From Marinoscillum sp040222955 (lineage in GTDB: Bacteria > Bacteroidota > Bacteroidia > Cytophagales > Cyclobacteriaceae): DNA of 64,000 nucleotides. Location: the NCBI RefSeq assembly GCF_040222955.1, contig NZ_JAVKCA010000013.1, positions 124,001-188,000 of the forward strand, written 5' to 3'. How positions within the stretch are numbered: position 1 is the first letter of the stretch; every line of letters begins with the position of its first letter. This document shows, in pieces, positions 48,629-59,791 of this stretch. The notes below the pieces were generated by a model. The model saw only the letters and a list, made by a program, of their open reading frames with translations. It had not been told where the DNA came from and did no database searches. Position numbers and translations under genes: made by a program.

Positions 48629-50681
48629 AGCTCACCTTCATATCGTCCTTTTCATTGTTGGCCTGTGTGCTCCTGCCATGCTTTGGGCTCAGCCTATTGG
48701 TTCCATCCAGGCGAAAGGTGGGGTGGTGAATGGAGAGATCCGTTTGCGCTGGGCGCCGGATAACTCGGCTGTTTGGCAACTGGCCAATCAATACGGATAC
48801 ACCGTGGAGCGGATTACCTTGATGGAAAATGGAAAACTCGTCCGCAATCCCACCCGTCAGGTACTGGCCACCGGCCTGAAACCAGCACTTCTGGTGGACT
48901 GGGAACCTTTTTCTGAGAATGATTATGTGGCTGTGGCTGCTCAGGCCATCTACGGCGAAAGCTTTGAAACGGATGCTGGCAATACCTCAGAAGTTGCTCG
49001 TGTGATCAATGCTTCCAGGGAACTGGAAAATCGATTTTCGTTTGCTTTATACGCTGCGGACCTGTCGCCCAAAGCGGCTGAACTTTCGGGACTTTCCTTT
49101 CGCGATGAGCAGGTGCTCTATGATCAGAAATACGTCTATAAAATCTATGCTGACGTGCCTTCCTCATTGCATGTCATCGACACGGCCTCAGTCTTCATCG
49201 GTTTGGCTGATACAAAGCCTCTTCCACCACCTTTTGACCCACAGATCGAGCTGGAGGATCGGGTGGCCATGATCAGCTGGAATGGAGAGGTTCATCGGAA
49301 TGTGTACAATACATATATCATAGAGCGATCTTCAGATGGAGTGAAGTTTGAGTCCATTTCAAAAGCACCCATCGTGAATACTTTTCCGGAGAAGTCTGTG
49401 GAGCGATTGTTTAAAGGTGACAGCCTGCCAGCCAATGAGGTCACATATTACTATCGAATCATTGGGATCGATGCTTTTGGTCAGAGGGGTCCTGCATCTG
49501 ATACCCTGGTGGGAAAAGGGTTGCCGGCGTTTCACATCGCGCCCAATATTACCCGTCATGAAATCCGACCTGATGGCAGCGTGTACCTCCAATGGACCGT
49601 TCCCAAAACGGGGTTGGAGCTCCTGAAAAGGTTCAGTTTAAGCCGAAGAAATGAGGAGGACAGGACCCTGGAGGCCATTATTGAATCGATACCGGCAGGT
49701 AGTCGTGAGGTGGTTGATCAGCAGCCACATAGCTCCAATTACTATGTCATAAAGGCCCACGATACCTACGGTAGGGAGATTACCTCATTCCCCTACTTTG
49801 TGCAACTGGAAGACAGCATCCCACCAGGCCCGCCGGTGGGTTTGCAAGGTGAGGTTCTGCCCACAGGCCTGGTTTCATTGCGCTGGACTCCAAATGAGGA
49901 ACCGGATGTATTGGGCTATAAGCTGTATAAATCCAATCACAATGATGATGGCTTTATTGAGCTGCCAGGAGCGATGGTCAGCAGGGCGGAAGGAACCGAT
50001 AGCATTGCCCTCAACAACCTCACCGAAAAGATTTACTACAAAGTGCGTGCCTTTGACAGGCGATACAATCCGTCTGATTTTTCGGCTGTATTGGAGCTGA
50101 AGAAGCCCGACCTCATCCCACCGGTGGCGCCGGTTTTCCGGTCGATTGAAAACGACTCATTGGGTATTTTGCTTCAGTGGGAGCTCAGTCCCAGTGAAGA
50201 TGCTGTGATGAATTTACTCTACCGGCGCAGTATTGATGAAAATGATTGGACATTGATTCTTTCCGATGAAGGAAAGACTGATCATTATTTGGATCAGGAG
50301 GTGAAACATCGGGTGCTCTATGCCTATACGCTGGTGGCCGTGGATGATGATGGGCTGGAGTCAAAGCCGACAAGTCCGGTCACGATGAAGCGATTGAGTC
50401 CGGACCCGTATCCACCCATTGAAGACTTGAACTATATCATTCTTGAGGATAAAGTAAAAATAAGCTGGAGCTATGGCAAGACGGAGGTGGTGAAGTACGC
50501 CGTGTACAAGGCTACCAACGGACAGCCACTTCAGCTATATAAGGAGCTGGAGGCGAAAGCCACCAATGAGTTGGTAGACCCACTCAAAAGCAAAGCGCCG
50601 GCCAGTGAGTATGCCGTGCAGGGCATTTTTGCTACTGGCGAGCGCACCCCATTTTCCAAAAAAATCAAGGTTGGATTATGA
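48579..50681 (+). CDS. Secreted fibronectin type III repeat protein, about 700 aa
   Basis: FN3-like modules recur through the protein, visible as 'RLRWAPD', 'AMISWNG', 'VYLQWTV', 'VSLRWTPNEEPDVLGYKLYK' and 'VKISWSYGKTEVVKYAVYK', about 100 residues apart. The ATG at 48579 overlaps the previous gene by 50 bp and gives a long n-region. A TTG at 48621, close to the previous stop, would give a more usual signal peptide (HLHIVLFIVGLCAPAMLWAQ core), so the start is uncertain. No sorting domain is seen. FN3 chains commonly act as spacers or protein-binding modules. Its stop overlaps the next ATG (ATGA). Confidence 0.75.
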   Translation: MKFLPPTDTKFITLLNKAHLHIVLFIVGLCAPAMLWAQPIGSIQAKGGVVNGEIRLRWAPDNSAVWQLANQYGYTVERITLMENGKLVRNPTRQVLATGLKPALLVDWEPFSENDYVAVAAQAIYGESFETDAGNTSEVARVINASRELENRFSFALYAADLSPKAAELSGLSFRDEQVLYDQKYVYKIYADVPSSLHVIDTASVFIGLADTKPLPPPFDPQIELEDRVAMISWNGEVHRNVYNTYIIERSSDGVKFESISKAPIVNTFPEKSVERLFKGDSLPANEVTYYYRIIGIDAFGQRGPASDTLVGKGLPAFHIAPNITRHEIRPDGSVYLQWTVPKTGLELLKRFSLSRRNEEDRTLEAIIESIPAGSREVVDQQPHSSNYYVIKAHDTYGREITSFPYFVQLEDSIPPGPPVGLQGEVLPTGLVSLRWTPNEEPDVLGYKLYKSNHNDDGFIELPGAMVSRAEGTDSIALNNLTEKIYYKVRAFDRRYNPSDFSAVLELKKPDLIPPVAPVFRSIENDSLGILLQWELSPSEDAVMNLLYRRSIDENDWTLILSDEGKTDHYLDQEVKHRVLYAYTLVAVDDDGLESKPTSPVTMKRLSPDPYPPIEDLNYIILEDKVKISWSYGKTEVVKYAVYKATNGQPLQLYKELEAKATNELVDPLKSKAPASEYAVQGIFATGERTPFSKKIKVGL

Positions 50682-53600
50682 TGAGAGATCGTACATATGT
50701 CAGTTTTGGGATTCTGCTTGCAGGTCTGTTTTGGCTATCTGCCATCCCTGTTCTAGGTCAGGGTTCCGTCAGTGGTAAGACCGATGTGTGTCGGGGAGCC
50801 ACGGAGACCTATATTTTCAGCAAAGGCACCTGTAGCGTAGTGAAGTTTGGCACAGCCTGGACCGTAACTGGTGGGACCATTGTTACCTCGGGATGCGAAA
50901 GCAATTCGTGCTCAGGGGTCAATAAGAATTCTATTCAGGTTCAATGGAGCAATTCTGCATCTTCTGGTGAAGTGAAACTTGTTTTGCAAAACTGGGATGA
51001 CGGGGAGTCGAATGAATGTGAACAGACCATTATCAAGGATATAACCATCAGCGCTACTCCGGGCTGTGGCAGTGGAGGTGGAGGTGGGGGTGGTGGAGAA
51101 TTCGGTGGTCTGTATATCGCTGCTGATCCCACGTCTGGAATTTTGTGTTCGGATGATACCGTGTATTTATTGGGGGGAGCGGAAGTACCTTCTACCAGGC
51201 TAACCTGGCAGGTTAAAGCAGACGCCGGGGATTGGACGAACTTTTATCCCGGGACAGGGCTGATTTTTGCCGACTCCTGGAAATTCAATATCAACGAAAC
51301 CTACATTTCGGGATTGGATGAATATGAATTTGAGTATGGCGTGAATTATCGTTTTAGAGTCTCCTCAGATACGGAAGACAGTTCACCCGTCGGACCATAT
51401 GTGTTTTATCCGGTCTCTCCACCTATAGAAAGTATTGATATAGTTAGTCCTCAGTGTAAGGGTGGAGAAGGATCAGTAGTTATCACACATTCTTCAATTG
51501 AGAACGTTCGTTACGTTTACTCAATCACCAAGCTTTTGGTGAAAGAGGGAGACAACTGTGATAGTGGAGTTGAGTTATCCTATGGCACCAAGGTTTATTG
51601 CGCTGAAGGAGCTGTATACAATGCAATTAATCAAGGTCAACTGGTATTTGATCTTAATAACGCCGAATATTTGAATGGTGCAACCTTGGCACTATTGTCA
51701 GGAGAATACCGCTTACAAATAGAATCTGAAGTAGGAAAGGGTACCGAAGACGCAGGGTCCAACGAATATTCCTCATGTATTATTGACACTATATTTAGTT
51801 TTGAAGACCCCGTTTACACCACACTCACTGAATCTGCGATCACCCTCAATCCCACCGCACCTTCCTGCAAGGGAAATAATGATGGGACGGTAGGGGTAAC
51901 GGTGGCGGATGGGACTGGGAAAGGAGCCATAAAATGGAAGAATCTGGCCGACGAAACATGGGTTAATTCTATCCTTACAGGTTATAGTACTGGTGATAAC
52001 TATAAGATTTTAGTTGGAGATCAATGTGATACAGTAAAAAATAAAACAGTGGACGTTGTGGCAGGAACGGAGTACTCTCCGGTTGTTGCTATTTCCCACC
52101 CTACTTGTAATGCGGATGGAGCAATTGAGGTCTCTCTCCCCGAGAGTTACAACAACAGTAAGGGTTATTCGGTCACTTATGCTTTGAATGATGAGGCATT
52201 TGGCACTTCAAACACTTTCTCCAACTTGCCATCAGGTAGTACATACAGTGTAAAAATGAAAATCAATGAACTGTGTTCATCTGAGCAGACAGGTGTGGAG
52301 CTCCATCCAGTTCCTCAGATTAGCTCTGAGATTAGCACTGATGAACCATCATGTCGTGACGGTAATGATGGGGAGATTTCAGTAGTAGTTAATAAGGATA
52401 AGGTAAATGGTACCACATCACCTATCAGCTATCAAATCATTTTAAAAGATGGTTCCACTGTGGTGCACAATGAACCCTACGCAAGTAGTCACACATTGAC
52501 CGGCCTAAGTCCAAAAGATTATACGCTAGTAATCGAAGACCTGTGCCGTGGCGGTGAAACGGTTTACAATGCGTCTGTCACTGTACCTAATGTGCCAGAA
52601 GTTTTAATCACTGGTCTGATGAGTTATCCCATTGAAGATAAAGCAATAAAATGCTATGATGGGTTTTGGGAAGGAGATATGAGTTTTGAGGTAAGTGGAG
52701 GAAACGGCGATTATAACATCGAAGTAGTTAGGGATGATGATGGGTCGGGCTTTAAATCTAGTTACAATACTAGTTTCTCTAATAATGTGTATCGCATGGA
52801 TGATTCGTTCCCCAGGGGGAGATATTCGATCATTGCAACCGATGGGTGTGGATTTTATGCAACGAAAACATTTAATGTAAATGTGCCAGAAGGTGTTAGT
52901 TCTGTTATTTCATATACTCCAACGTTTGAAAAAAAGGGTGTTTTGGATTACACTTTTAAGTGTAAAGGAGACAAGGGTAAAGTTACTTTGGAGGTGACGG
53001 GAGGTAACTCCAGCAGTTATTCCGTGAAACTTATCAAAGGTATGAGTTCATGGGATCCGAATCCTGAGAGCCCACCAGGAATCTATGAATTTGAGAACCT
53101 TGGAGCAGGCACTTACTATCCTAAGATCACAGATGCCAGTGGCTGTTCGAAAGAGTTTAGCAGCAATACTTTTGAATTAACGGAACCAGCAAGTCAATTG
53201 ACCATTTATGAGATTGCAAAAACTGATTTTCAAACAGGTCATGTAGCGGAGTTTGGGGGGGGCATGTATAGTAAGTGTCATAATTCTAATTACACTTTTA
53301 AGCCGGCTGCAACAACCATCCAAGGTGGAGTTACGCCATATTCCAAGATGTTAGGAAGTACTGCCTTTACAACATCTATTTCCCAAGGCTGGAGCAATGA
53401 TTCTCCTGTTACTCATACCTTTAAGGTCACTGACGCCAATGGATGTATTCGATCCAAAGAATTCATCATCAACAACCCCCCGGCACTAGAATTCGCTGCC
53501 TTGCATGATAACGTGGAATACCTGCATGAAGCCAGCGTGCAGTGCTATGGCGACGTAAATCAAGGACAAATCAAAGCCACGGCTTCAGGGGGAATCAAAT

Positions 53601-56600
53601 CTTATACCTATCACATAGATGGCGAGGATCAGGATGCCACTATTAATGGCTCTCACACCTTCCAAGGTCTGACTACCTCGCTAAGCGGGGTCTCCTATAC
53701 ACTGGAAATAACAGATTCATTGGGCTGTTCCATAAATTCTTCGATCACCCTTACGCGACCAGCTTTGGTACGCATTACCGAAATTGATACTACCGGAGTA
53801 CTGAAGTCAGGAAATGTTCACATTGCCTGCTATGGCACCAGAGAAGACATCCATTTTGAAATGGATGGTGGTTACACTGGCGGCACCTACAATCTATATA
53901 TTGAAAACACCCTGACTTCATGGGATACATTGGTTACTGTGGGGAAAGACCTGAAAATGGCAGATGTCCCCCTGCTTGCGGGATCTTACATCGCCAGGGT
54001 CCGGGATGAGGAGGGTTGTTTTTCGGGTGACGTGAGTTTCACACTCCGCGAACCCTCAGCCCCGCTGCTGCTCAGCAATCCGGTGGTCACGTTCCCACAG
54101 TGTATTGCAGACTCGGATGGCACCAATGATGAAGGAACCATTGCACTCTCTGCCACAGGTGGTACCGGCCCGGCAAAGGGGTATCATTACACGTATACCA
54201 TTCTCAGGTCGGGGAGTGTTTACGCCATCAAAACAGGCACTACGGCCACCTTTAGTCTACCGGCCAACGGATATAACTCAGTGACCTATACGGTACGGGT
54301 AGAGGATGTCAACGGGTGCGAGAATGAGCGTACGGTAGAGATGAAACCTGACCAAAGCCCACTGAGGGTGGACGTGACCTATCAGGCCCCCAACTGCCAT
54401 GAAGGAACCAATGGGGAGCTGAATATGACCATTTCCAATGCCACGGTTAAGGCCAACGGCAAGTACTTGTACAGGATCTCAGGTGGTGATTTGGATAGCC
54501 CGAGAGATATCCTCCACAACCAGACTACCCTTACGTTGGACACACTTCATGACAGCAAAGGGCTCCCACGCTACGAGGTGTTTGTGGAAGATCGTTATGA
54601 ATGTGATGCGGTCAATGAAAATCAGGTCACCACTATCAACATGGATGCCCCCGATCATTTGTCAGTGGACTCCATCGCCACACTTCGACCGTCATTTCAG
54701 TACATGAGTGACGGGTTGTTTACCGTCCGGGCCAGTGGAGGAGTCGGAGCTTTTGTTTTTGCGCTTGAGGACATTGACGGAGCTTTTGCCCCTTCAGTAC
54801 TCGACGATAGCACTTACTTCATGGTCACCGATACGTTAGCCGGGCCCTATACCGTCTATATGCGCGATCAGAATTATGTGACGGATCAAAAGGAGTTTTG
54901 CCAGCGCGAGGTATCGCTGATAGTCCCAGATGGACGGGTGATTACCCTGGAGAACTCTACCATAGAGCAGATCACCTGCGAAGGTGCGGATGACGGTCAG
55001 ATTCAGCCGGTTTTTGACCTTTCGGATGCTGACCCCGGTGAAGAGACAGATTATGACCGGCTGACGGTAACCTGGGAAGACCTCTCTGGAGCTGCTTCGG
55101 GCAGTCTCTCCACTTCTGTGGATGCCATCGACCCGCTTACGGACTTGCCCCCTTCTACCTACCAGATCAAGGCCCGGTATGCGCACTATGCGAGCTATAC
55201 GTTGGAATCGGAGTACGTGCAGGACACCTTCCGTTTCACACAGACGCAGGGGTTGCAGGTCATGGAGCCGCCAGCCCTTCAGCTGACGATTCTGGATACC
55301 GTGCCCTCATCCTGTGGAGTGTCTGATGACGGTCGGATTTTGTTTTCCACCAGTGGTGGCTGGCCTGCTCAGTCCAAATATTATAACCTGGATAACGCCG
55401 GTTGGCAGTTGATCCCTTCCGGGGAAATGTATCTTTCCGGTCTGGCTGTGGGGTCTCACGAAATTGCCATTGGCCTGCAGGATGGAAGTTGCAGTACGGC
55501 CTACCCATTCGAAATTGGTCAGCGGGGTGTTAATGTGGATGTGACGAGCATTACCCATCCTGCCTGCTATGGAGCGGACAATGGGCAGATTGTATTGTCC
55601 ACCCAAACGCCTGACGTGGAGTATTTATTTGCGGACAGCAGCTATACCTCAGATTTTGGGGTTTATGAAGGGCTTCAGGCCGGTACTTACCGGCTTGTAG
55701 TGAGACAAAAAGCACTGAATTCCTGTCAGTCAGATACATTGGAGATCATCCTCACAGCACCTGAGCTACTGTCTGTTTCTACCCTTACGGAAAATGCGGA
55801 CTGCGGTCAGTCCAATGGTCAGGCTTCTTCCACGGTAACTGGTGGCACTGCTCCTTACAACACTCGATGGGAAAACTTTTCCGGTAGCCAAGTGGATACT
55901 TCTGCGCTTGCGGCCGGATCGTATATTGTCATTGTTCAGGATGCTCAATTGTGCGAAGCCAGAGATACGTTTAGCATTGAGGACAATCCGGGTATTCAGA
56001 TTGTTGGGGTGAGTGTTTCTCCCGCAGACTGTACCTATCCGAATGGCGTGGCCTCCTTTGTGATCACTAATGGCGTGTCTCCTTACCTGGTAGGAGAAGA
56101 GAATTTTTCGGATGCGGAAATCTCCCTGTCCAATATGTTGGCGGGTGATACTACACTCACTGTGGTGGACAGCCGAGGTTGCTCAACTGATTTATTCCTG
56201 AGTATTCCGGCCCAAAACACTTTATTGGTGAGCTTGGATAGCTCCTATTTCACCACCTGCGAGGAGGCCAATGGAGCGATTAAGGTGAGCGCTTCCGGAG
56301 GTGCCGCTCCTTATACATTTGAATGGTTAGGACTAGAGGTATCAGGTGATTCGATCAGTGGTTTGTCACCAGGGAGCTATTCGGTACAGGTGACTGACGG
56401 CCATGGGTGCAGTAAGATTGGAGTTTATGAAGTGATTTCATCCGATGGTGTAGAGGGAGTGGAATGGACAATAGACAACCCTTATTGCGACCTAAGCATT
56501 GGTGTGATTACCGTGGATACGGTCATGGGGGACTTTCCGCCATTCGGTCTGGTGCTCACCGGGCCCGGTGGAGCTACTTTCACTGATACTTACACACCTG

Positions 56601-59600
56601 GTGGGAAAGTGATTTTTAGTGACCTGGGTGCAGGCATCTATCAGTTATCGGTTGATGACCAAAATGGCTGCCAATATACGGTCAACGGCCTCCAACTGGA
56701 AAACGATCCGTCACTGCTTCCTGCATTTGATTGGGAAGTGATCACCCAAAGTGCTTGTGACCTGCCTACAGGTGTACTGCAAATCGAGCCACTATCGGGA
56801 GCTGCACCATTCACTTATCAGTGGTTTGATGAGGAAGGAAATGATCTGGGCATGACCGGAGCCAAAGGAACGGCCCTTACTGCCGGTTATTATGAGGTCA
56901 TTGCCACAGATACTGCCGGGTGTGACCAGGTCATTGCGGTCAGCATGGAGGACAGGGAAAGTCCAATATTATCGGTCACAGGTAAGACCACCTCCCCTGT
57001 CGGAGCGGCCAATGGTACGCTTCAGGTGCAGTTAGCCAATGGAGTAGGGGCAGCTTCCGGGTATTACCTGGACACTACCTTTTCCGAATCCGGATATTTT
57101 GAGCACTTACCACCGGGACAATATGCCGTGGTAGGGATGGATAGCCTGGGCTGTGCTTCAGATACCATTACCACGCAGATCATTGGCACGCCCCAGCTGG
57201 ATATTACCTTTTTGTTTACCCAGGATGCCACCTGCGAAGTGCCCGATGGTAAGGTAGGTGTCCAGGCTGCCGGTGGCATCACGCCTTATGTTTTTTCACT
57301 GGAAGGCTCAGTGGTATCATCCACGATTACGGGGCTGGCCCCCGGGTCATATTGGGTGGCTGTTACAGATGCCATTGGCTCTGTGGACTCTGTTTTGACA
57401 GAGGTGGAAGCATTGGAGGATCTTGCGGTTACGAATGCCACTACGTTGGTGTCATGCGAAGGAGCTTGTGATGGTACCGCCCGGCTATTCCCCTCCGGAG
57501 GATCGGGTAGGTACGCAATCAGCTGGAGCGATGGCGCTTCAGGTATATCCAGAACAGGCCTGTGCCCGGGTACTTATGGCTATGTGGTCATCGATGACCG
57601 CCATGGAGGATGCTATGTGGAGGACACCCTGATCATAGGGGAGGAGCCCTATCTCCGGTTAGCGTTGGTAAAGCAGGTGGCTCCGGATTGTTACAATGGC
57701 ACCAATGGGCAGCTGGTGGTAAGTGCTTCAGGGGGATCAGGAGCTTATGCCTATAGCTGGTCTACCGGACAAACTACCGCCAGCATCAAAGGATCGGCAG
57801 GCGTGTATTGGGTGACGGTGACTGATCAGACCCTGGGCTGTACCATCTCCGATACTTTTCAAATTTTGAGCACACCTGAAATAACAGTGGTTGACACCCT
57901 CATCACTCAGCCATCCTGCTGGGGAAGTTCGACGGGAGCTGTGACATTGGTCATTGAGCATGCCAGGTCGCCTCTGGTTCGCTGGTCGAATGGTCAGATA
58001 GGCAAGACTGCCGTAAATCTCGCTGCGGGTACCTATGGTTATGACATTGAGTCGAGCCTGGGTTGTACCATCACTGGTGAAGTGACCGTGACCGAACGTG
58101 AAAGATTAGCGGTCACCACAGAGAAAATTGATAACCTGTGCGCGGATGACTGTGCCGGAGAAATCAGCCTCACCATTTCCGGTGGGAAAAAGCCCTATAG
58201 CATCCAGTGGACACATGGCAGCAGTGTGAAAAATCCTAAATCATTATGTAGTGGTTCTTACAGCTATCGGGTACAGGACGCGTTTGGTTGTGTGGTGGAA
58301 GGTACGGTAGAAATTCAGGAGCCCCCGGCACTGGCCTTCCAGTCGGCTACCATTGGGCATGTTTCCTGTTATCAGGGGAAGGATGGCTCCATCACTCCGG
58401 TGATTACCGGGGGTACTACTCCATATACCTATGCATGGTCTACCGGGGCCACTACCCCTGAGCTGTCAGGAATCAAAAGAGGCACTTATACACTTGTTGT
58501 ATCAGATGCCAATGGCTGCGCGACCAGTAAATCATATTCGGTGATAGAACCTGGCGGTCTTACGCTCCTTTCTACCGTAAAATCCGGTCCGTCCTGTGCG
58601 GGTTACAGCGATGGATGGATTGAAATTGAACCTTTCGGTGGTGTAGGGCCCTATTCGGTCAGCTGGGACAATGGAATGACCGGACCCCAGATTTCAGGGC
58701 TGGCAGCCGGAGCCTATCAGATGGTTTTGACGGATTCAAAAGGATGTAGCATGGAGCGGAGAGTGGTCATTCAGGATCCGATCGGCATGCAGTTTTCGAA
58801 TGTTACATTTGATAATCCCATTTGTCATGATGATGCGAATGGGTTTATTTCATTCCGTGTGGTCGGAGGTACAGGCGTTTATACTTATCAGTGGTCAAAC
58901 GCAGCTCAGACATCCACCCTGGAAGGCCTGTCGTGGGGGGATTACAGTGTGACGGTGAAGGATGAGGAGGCCTGTGAGATTAAACGGACTTTTAGTCTTG
59001 AGAATCCGGAAATTCCTCAGGTGACTGGTATTGATGATTCTTACATCATTTGTGGTGGCGGGGAGCTGTTTTTAGAGCCTCTGGAGCCATGGAAAACCTA
59101 TAAATGGTCTGGTCCCTATGATTTTACCAGTTCTGAATCGCAGGTCATCCTTTCAGAAGGCGGAGAGTATGACCTGGCGGTGACCGATGAAAATGATTGC
59201 CCTTCAGGAATCGCCACTTTCATAGAAGTTTCCGAAAATTTACTGGAAGCAGACTTCATACGGATCAGTGAGGCGGTCACTTTTGAGCCGGTCGTATTCG
59301 TAGACCTGAGTACCCCTATGCCGGATGTGGTTAACTGGGTGCTGCCGGAGGACGAGTCTATTGTGATCAATGAAAAAACAGACATCTCCATGGAGCTTGT
59401 TTTCACCGAACCGGGTGAATACAAGATTGGTGTACAGGTGAATCTGAGCGACTGTGCCTCGGAGATTTATAAAATAGTGAGTGTATCAGAAGCTGATGCC
59501 GGATCACGGACTTCCAGCTCCAATGATAGAAAATCGAGTCCCGTTGCGGTGCAGATTTTTCCTAACCCTACCAGTGATCTGATCAGGTTGGTTTTTCATG

Positions 59601-59791
59601 CACCCTCAGACAATCCGGTGCAGGTACAGCTCATGAGCCTTGACCAAACAGTCATCCGGTCTGAGCAACTTTCCGGCCGCCGGGATTATTTCATTGAATG
59701 GGATTTTTATGATGCTCCGGCTGGGGTATATCTGCTGGTATTTAGCCACGGAAATCAGGTACAATCAAAACGAATCATGGTGTTGAAATGA
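50678..59791 (+). CDS. Giant SprB-like T9SS adhesin, 3037 aa
   Basis: A signal peptide (core ILLAGLFWLSAIPVLG) is followed by a Gly-rich linker (GSGGGGGGGGEFGG, about residues 129-142). Dozens of SprB/PKD-like repeats of about 75-80 residues follow, clearest in the second half: GGTTPYTYAWSTGATTPELS, GIKRGTYTLVVSDANGCA. Each is closed by a Cys that probably pairs with one near the next repeat's start (e.g. PSCKGNNDGTV). A type A T9SS sorting domain ends the protein (VQIFPNPTSDLIRLVF to KRIMVLK). In Flavobacterium such proteins are mobile surface adhesins for gliding. Whether this host glides cannot be told here. Confidence 0.9.
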   Translation: MMRDRTYVSFGILLAGLFWLSAIPVLGQGSVSGKTDVCRGATETYIFSKGTCSVVKFGTAWTVTGGTIVTSGCESNSCSGVNKNSIQVQWSNSASSGEVKLVLQNWDDGESNECEQTIIKDITISATPGCGSGGGGGGGGEFGGLYIAADPTSGILCSDDTVYLLGGAEVPSTRLTWQVKADAGDWTNFYPGTGLIFADSWKFNINETYISGLDEYEFEYGVNYRFRVSSDTEDSSPVGPYVFYPVSPPIESIDIVSPQCKGGEGSVVITHSSIENVRYVYSITKLLVKEGDNCDSGVELSYGTKVYCAEGAVYNAINQGQLVFDLNNAEYLNGATLALLSGEYRLQIESEVGKGTEDAGSNEYSSCIIDTIFSFEDPVYTTLTESAITLNPTAPSCKGNNDGTVGVTVADGTGKGAIKWKNLADETWVNSILTGYSTGDNYKILVGDQCDTVKNKTVDVVAGTEYSPVVAISHPTCNADGAIEVSLPESYNNSKGYSVTYALNDEAFGTSNTFSNLPSGSTYSVKMKINELCSSEQTGVELHPVPQISSEISTDEPSCRDGNDGEISVVVNKDKVNGTTSPISYQIILKDGSTVVHNEPYASSHTLTGLSPKDYTLVIEDLCRGGETVYNASVTVPNVPEVLITGLMSYPIEDKAIKCYDGFWEGDMSFEVSGGNGDYNIEVVRDDDGSGFKSSYNTSFSNNVYRMDDSFPRGRYSIIATDGCGFYATKTFNVNVPEGVSSVISYTPTFEKKGVLDYTFKCKGDKGKVTLEVTGGNSSSYSVKLIKGMSSWDPNPESPPGIYEFENLGAGTYYPKITDASGCSKEFSSNTFELTEPASQLTIYEIAKTDFQTGHVAEFGGGMYSKCHNSNYTFKPAATTIQGGVTPYSKMLGSTAFTTSISQGWSNDSPVTHTFKVTDANGCIRSKEFIINNPPALEFAALHDNVEYLHEASVQCYGDVNQGQIKATASGGIKSYTYHIDGEDQDATINGSHTFQGLTTSLSGVSYTLEITDSLGCSINSSITLTRPALVRITEIDTTGVLKSGNVHIACYGTREDIHFEMDGGYTGGTYNLYIENTLTSWDTLVTVGKDLKMADVPLLAGSYIARVRDEEGCFSGDVSFTLREPSAPLLLSNPVVTFPQCIADSDGTNDEGTIALSATGGTGPAKGYHYTYTILRSGSVYAIKTGTTATFSLPANGYNSVTYTVRVEDVNGCENERTVEMKPDQSPLRVDVTYQAPNCHEGTNGELNMTISNATVKANGKYLYRISGGDLDSPRDILHNQTTLTLDTLHDSKGLPRYEVFVEDRYECDAVNENQVTTINMDAPDHLSVDSIATLRPSFQYMSDGLFTVRASGGVGAFVFALEDIDGAFAPSVLDDSTYFMVTDTLAGPYTVYMRDQNYVTDQKEFCQREVSLIVPDGRVITLENSTIEQITCEGADDGQIQPVFDLSDADPGEETDYDRLTVTWEDLSGAASGSLSTSVDAIDPLTDLPPSTYQIKARYAHYASYTLESEYVQDTFRFTQTQGLQVMEPPALQLTILDTVPSSCGVSDDGRILFSTSGGWPAQSKYYNLDNAGWQLIPSGEMYLSGLAVGSHEIAIGLQDGSCSTAYPFEIGQRGVNVDVTSITHPACYGADNGQIVLSTQTPDVEYLFADSSYTSDFGVYEGLQAGTYRLVVRQKALNSCQSDTLEIILTAPELLSVSTLTENADCGQSNGQASSTVTGGTAPYNTRWENFSGSQVDTSALAAGSYIVIVQDAQLCEARDTFSIEDNPGIQIVGVSVSPADCTYPNGVASFVITNGVSPYLVGEENFSDAEISLSNMLAGDTTLTVVDSRGCSTDLFLSIPAQNTLLVSLDSSYFTTCEEANGAIKVSASGGAAPYTFEWLGLEVSGDSISGLSPGSYSVQVTDGHGCSKIGVYEVISSDGVEGVEWTIDNPYCDLSIGVITVDTVMGDFPPFGLVLTGPGGATFTDTYTPGGKVIFSDLGAGIYQLSVDDQNGCQYTVNGLQLENDPSLLPAFDWEVITQSACDLPTGVLQIEPLSGAAPFTYQWFDEEGNDLGMTGAKGTALTAGYYEVIATDTAGCDQVIAVSMEDRESPILSVTGKTTSPVGAANGTLQVQLANGVGAASGYYLDTTFSESGYFEHLPPGQYAVVGMDSLGCASDTITTQIIGTPQLDITFLFTQDATCEVPDGKVGVQAAGGITPYVFSLEGSVVSSTITGLAPGSYWVAVTDAIGSVDSVLTEVEALEDLAVTNATTLVSCEGACDGTARLFPSGGSGRYAISWSDGASGISRTGLCPGTYGYVVIDDRHGGCYVEDTLIIGEEPYLRLALVKQVAPDCYNGTNGQLVVSASGGSGAYAYSWSTGQTTASIKGSAGVYWVTVTDQTLGCTISDTFQILSTPEITVVDTLITQPSCWGSSTGAVTLVIEHARSPLVRWSNGQIGKTAVNLAAGTYGYDIESSLGCTITGEVTVTERERLAVTTEKIDNLCADDCAGEISLTISGGKKPYSIQWTHGSSVKNPKSLCSGSYSYRVQDAFGCVVEGTVEIQEPPALAFQSATIGHVSCYQGKDGSITPVITGGTTPYTYAWSTGATTPELSGIKRGTYTLVVSDANGCATSKSYSVIEPGGLTLLSTVKSGPSCAGYSDGWIEIEPFGGVGPYSVSWDNGMTGPQISGLAAGAYQMVLTDSKGCSMERRVVIQDPIGMQFSNVTFDNPICHDDANGFISFRVVGGTGVYTYQWSNAAQTSTLEGLSWGDYSVTVKDEEACEIKRTFSLENPEIPQVTGIDDSYIICGGGELFLEPLEPWKTYKWSGPYDFTSSESQVILSEGGEYDLAVTDENDCPSGIATFIEVSENLLEADFIRISEAVTFEPVVFVDLSTPMPDVVNWVLPEDESIVINEKTDISMELVFTEPGEYKIGVQVNLSDCASEIYKIVSVSEADAGSRTSSSNDRKSSPVAVQIFPNPTSDLIRLVFHAPSDNPVQVQLMSLDQTVIRSEQLSGRRDYFIEWDFYDAPAGVYLLVFSHGNQVQSKRIMVLK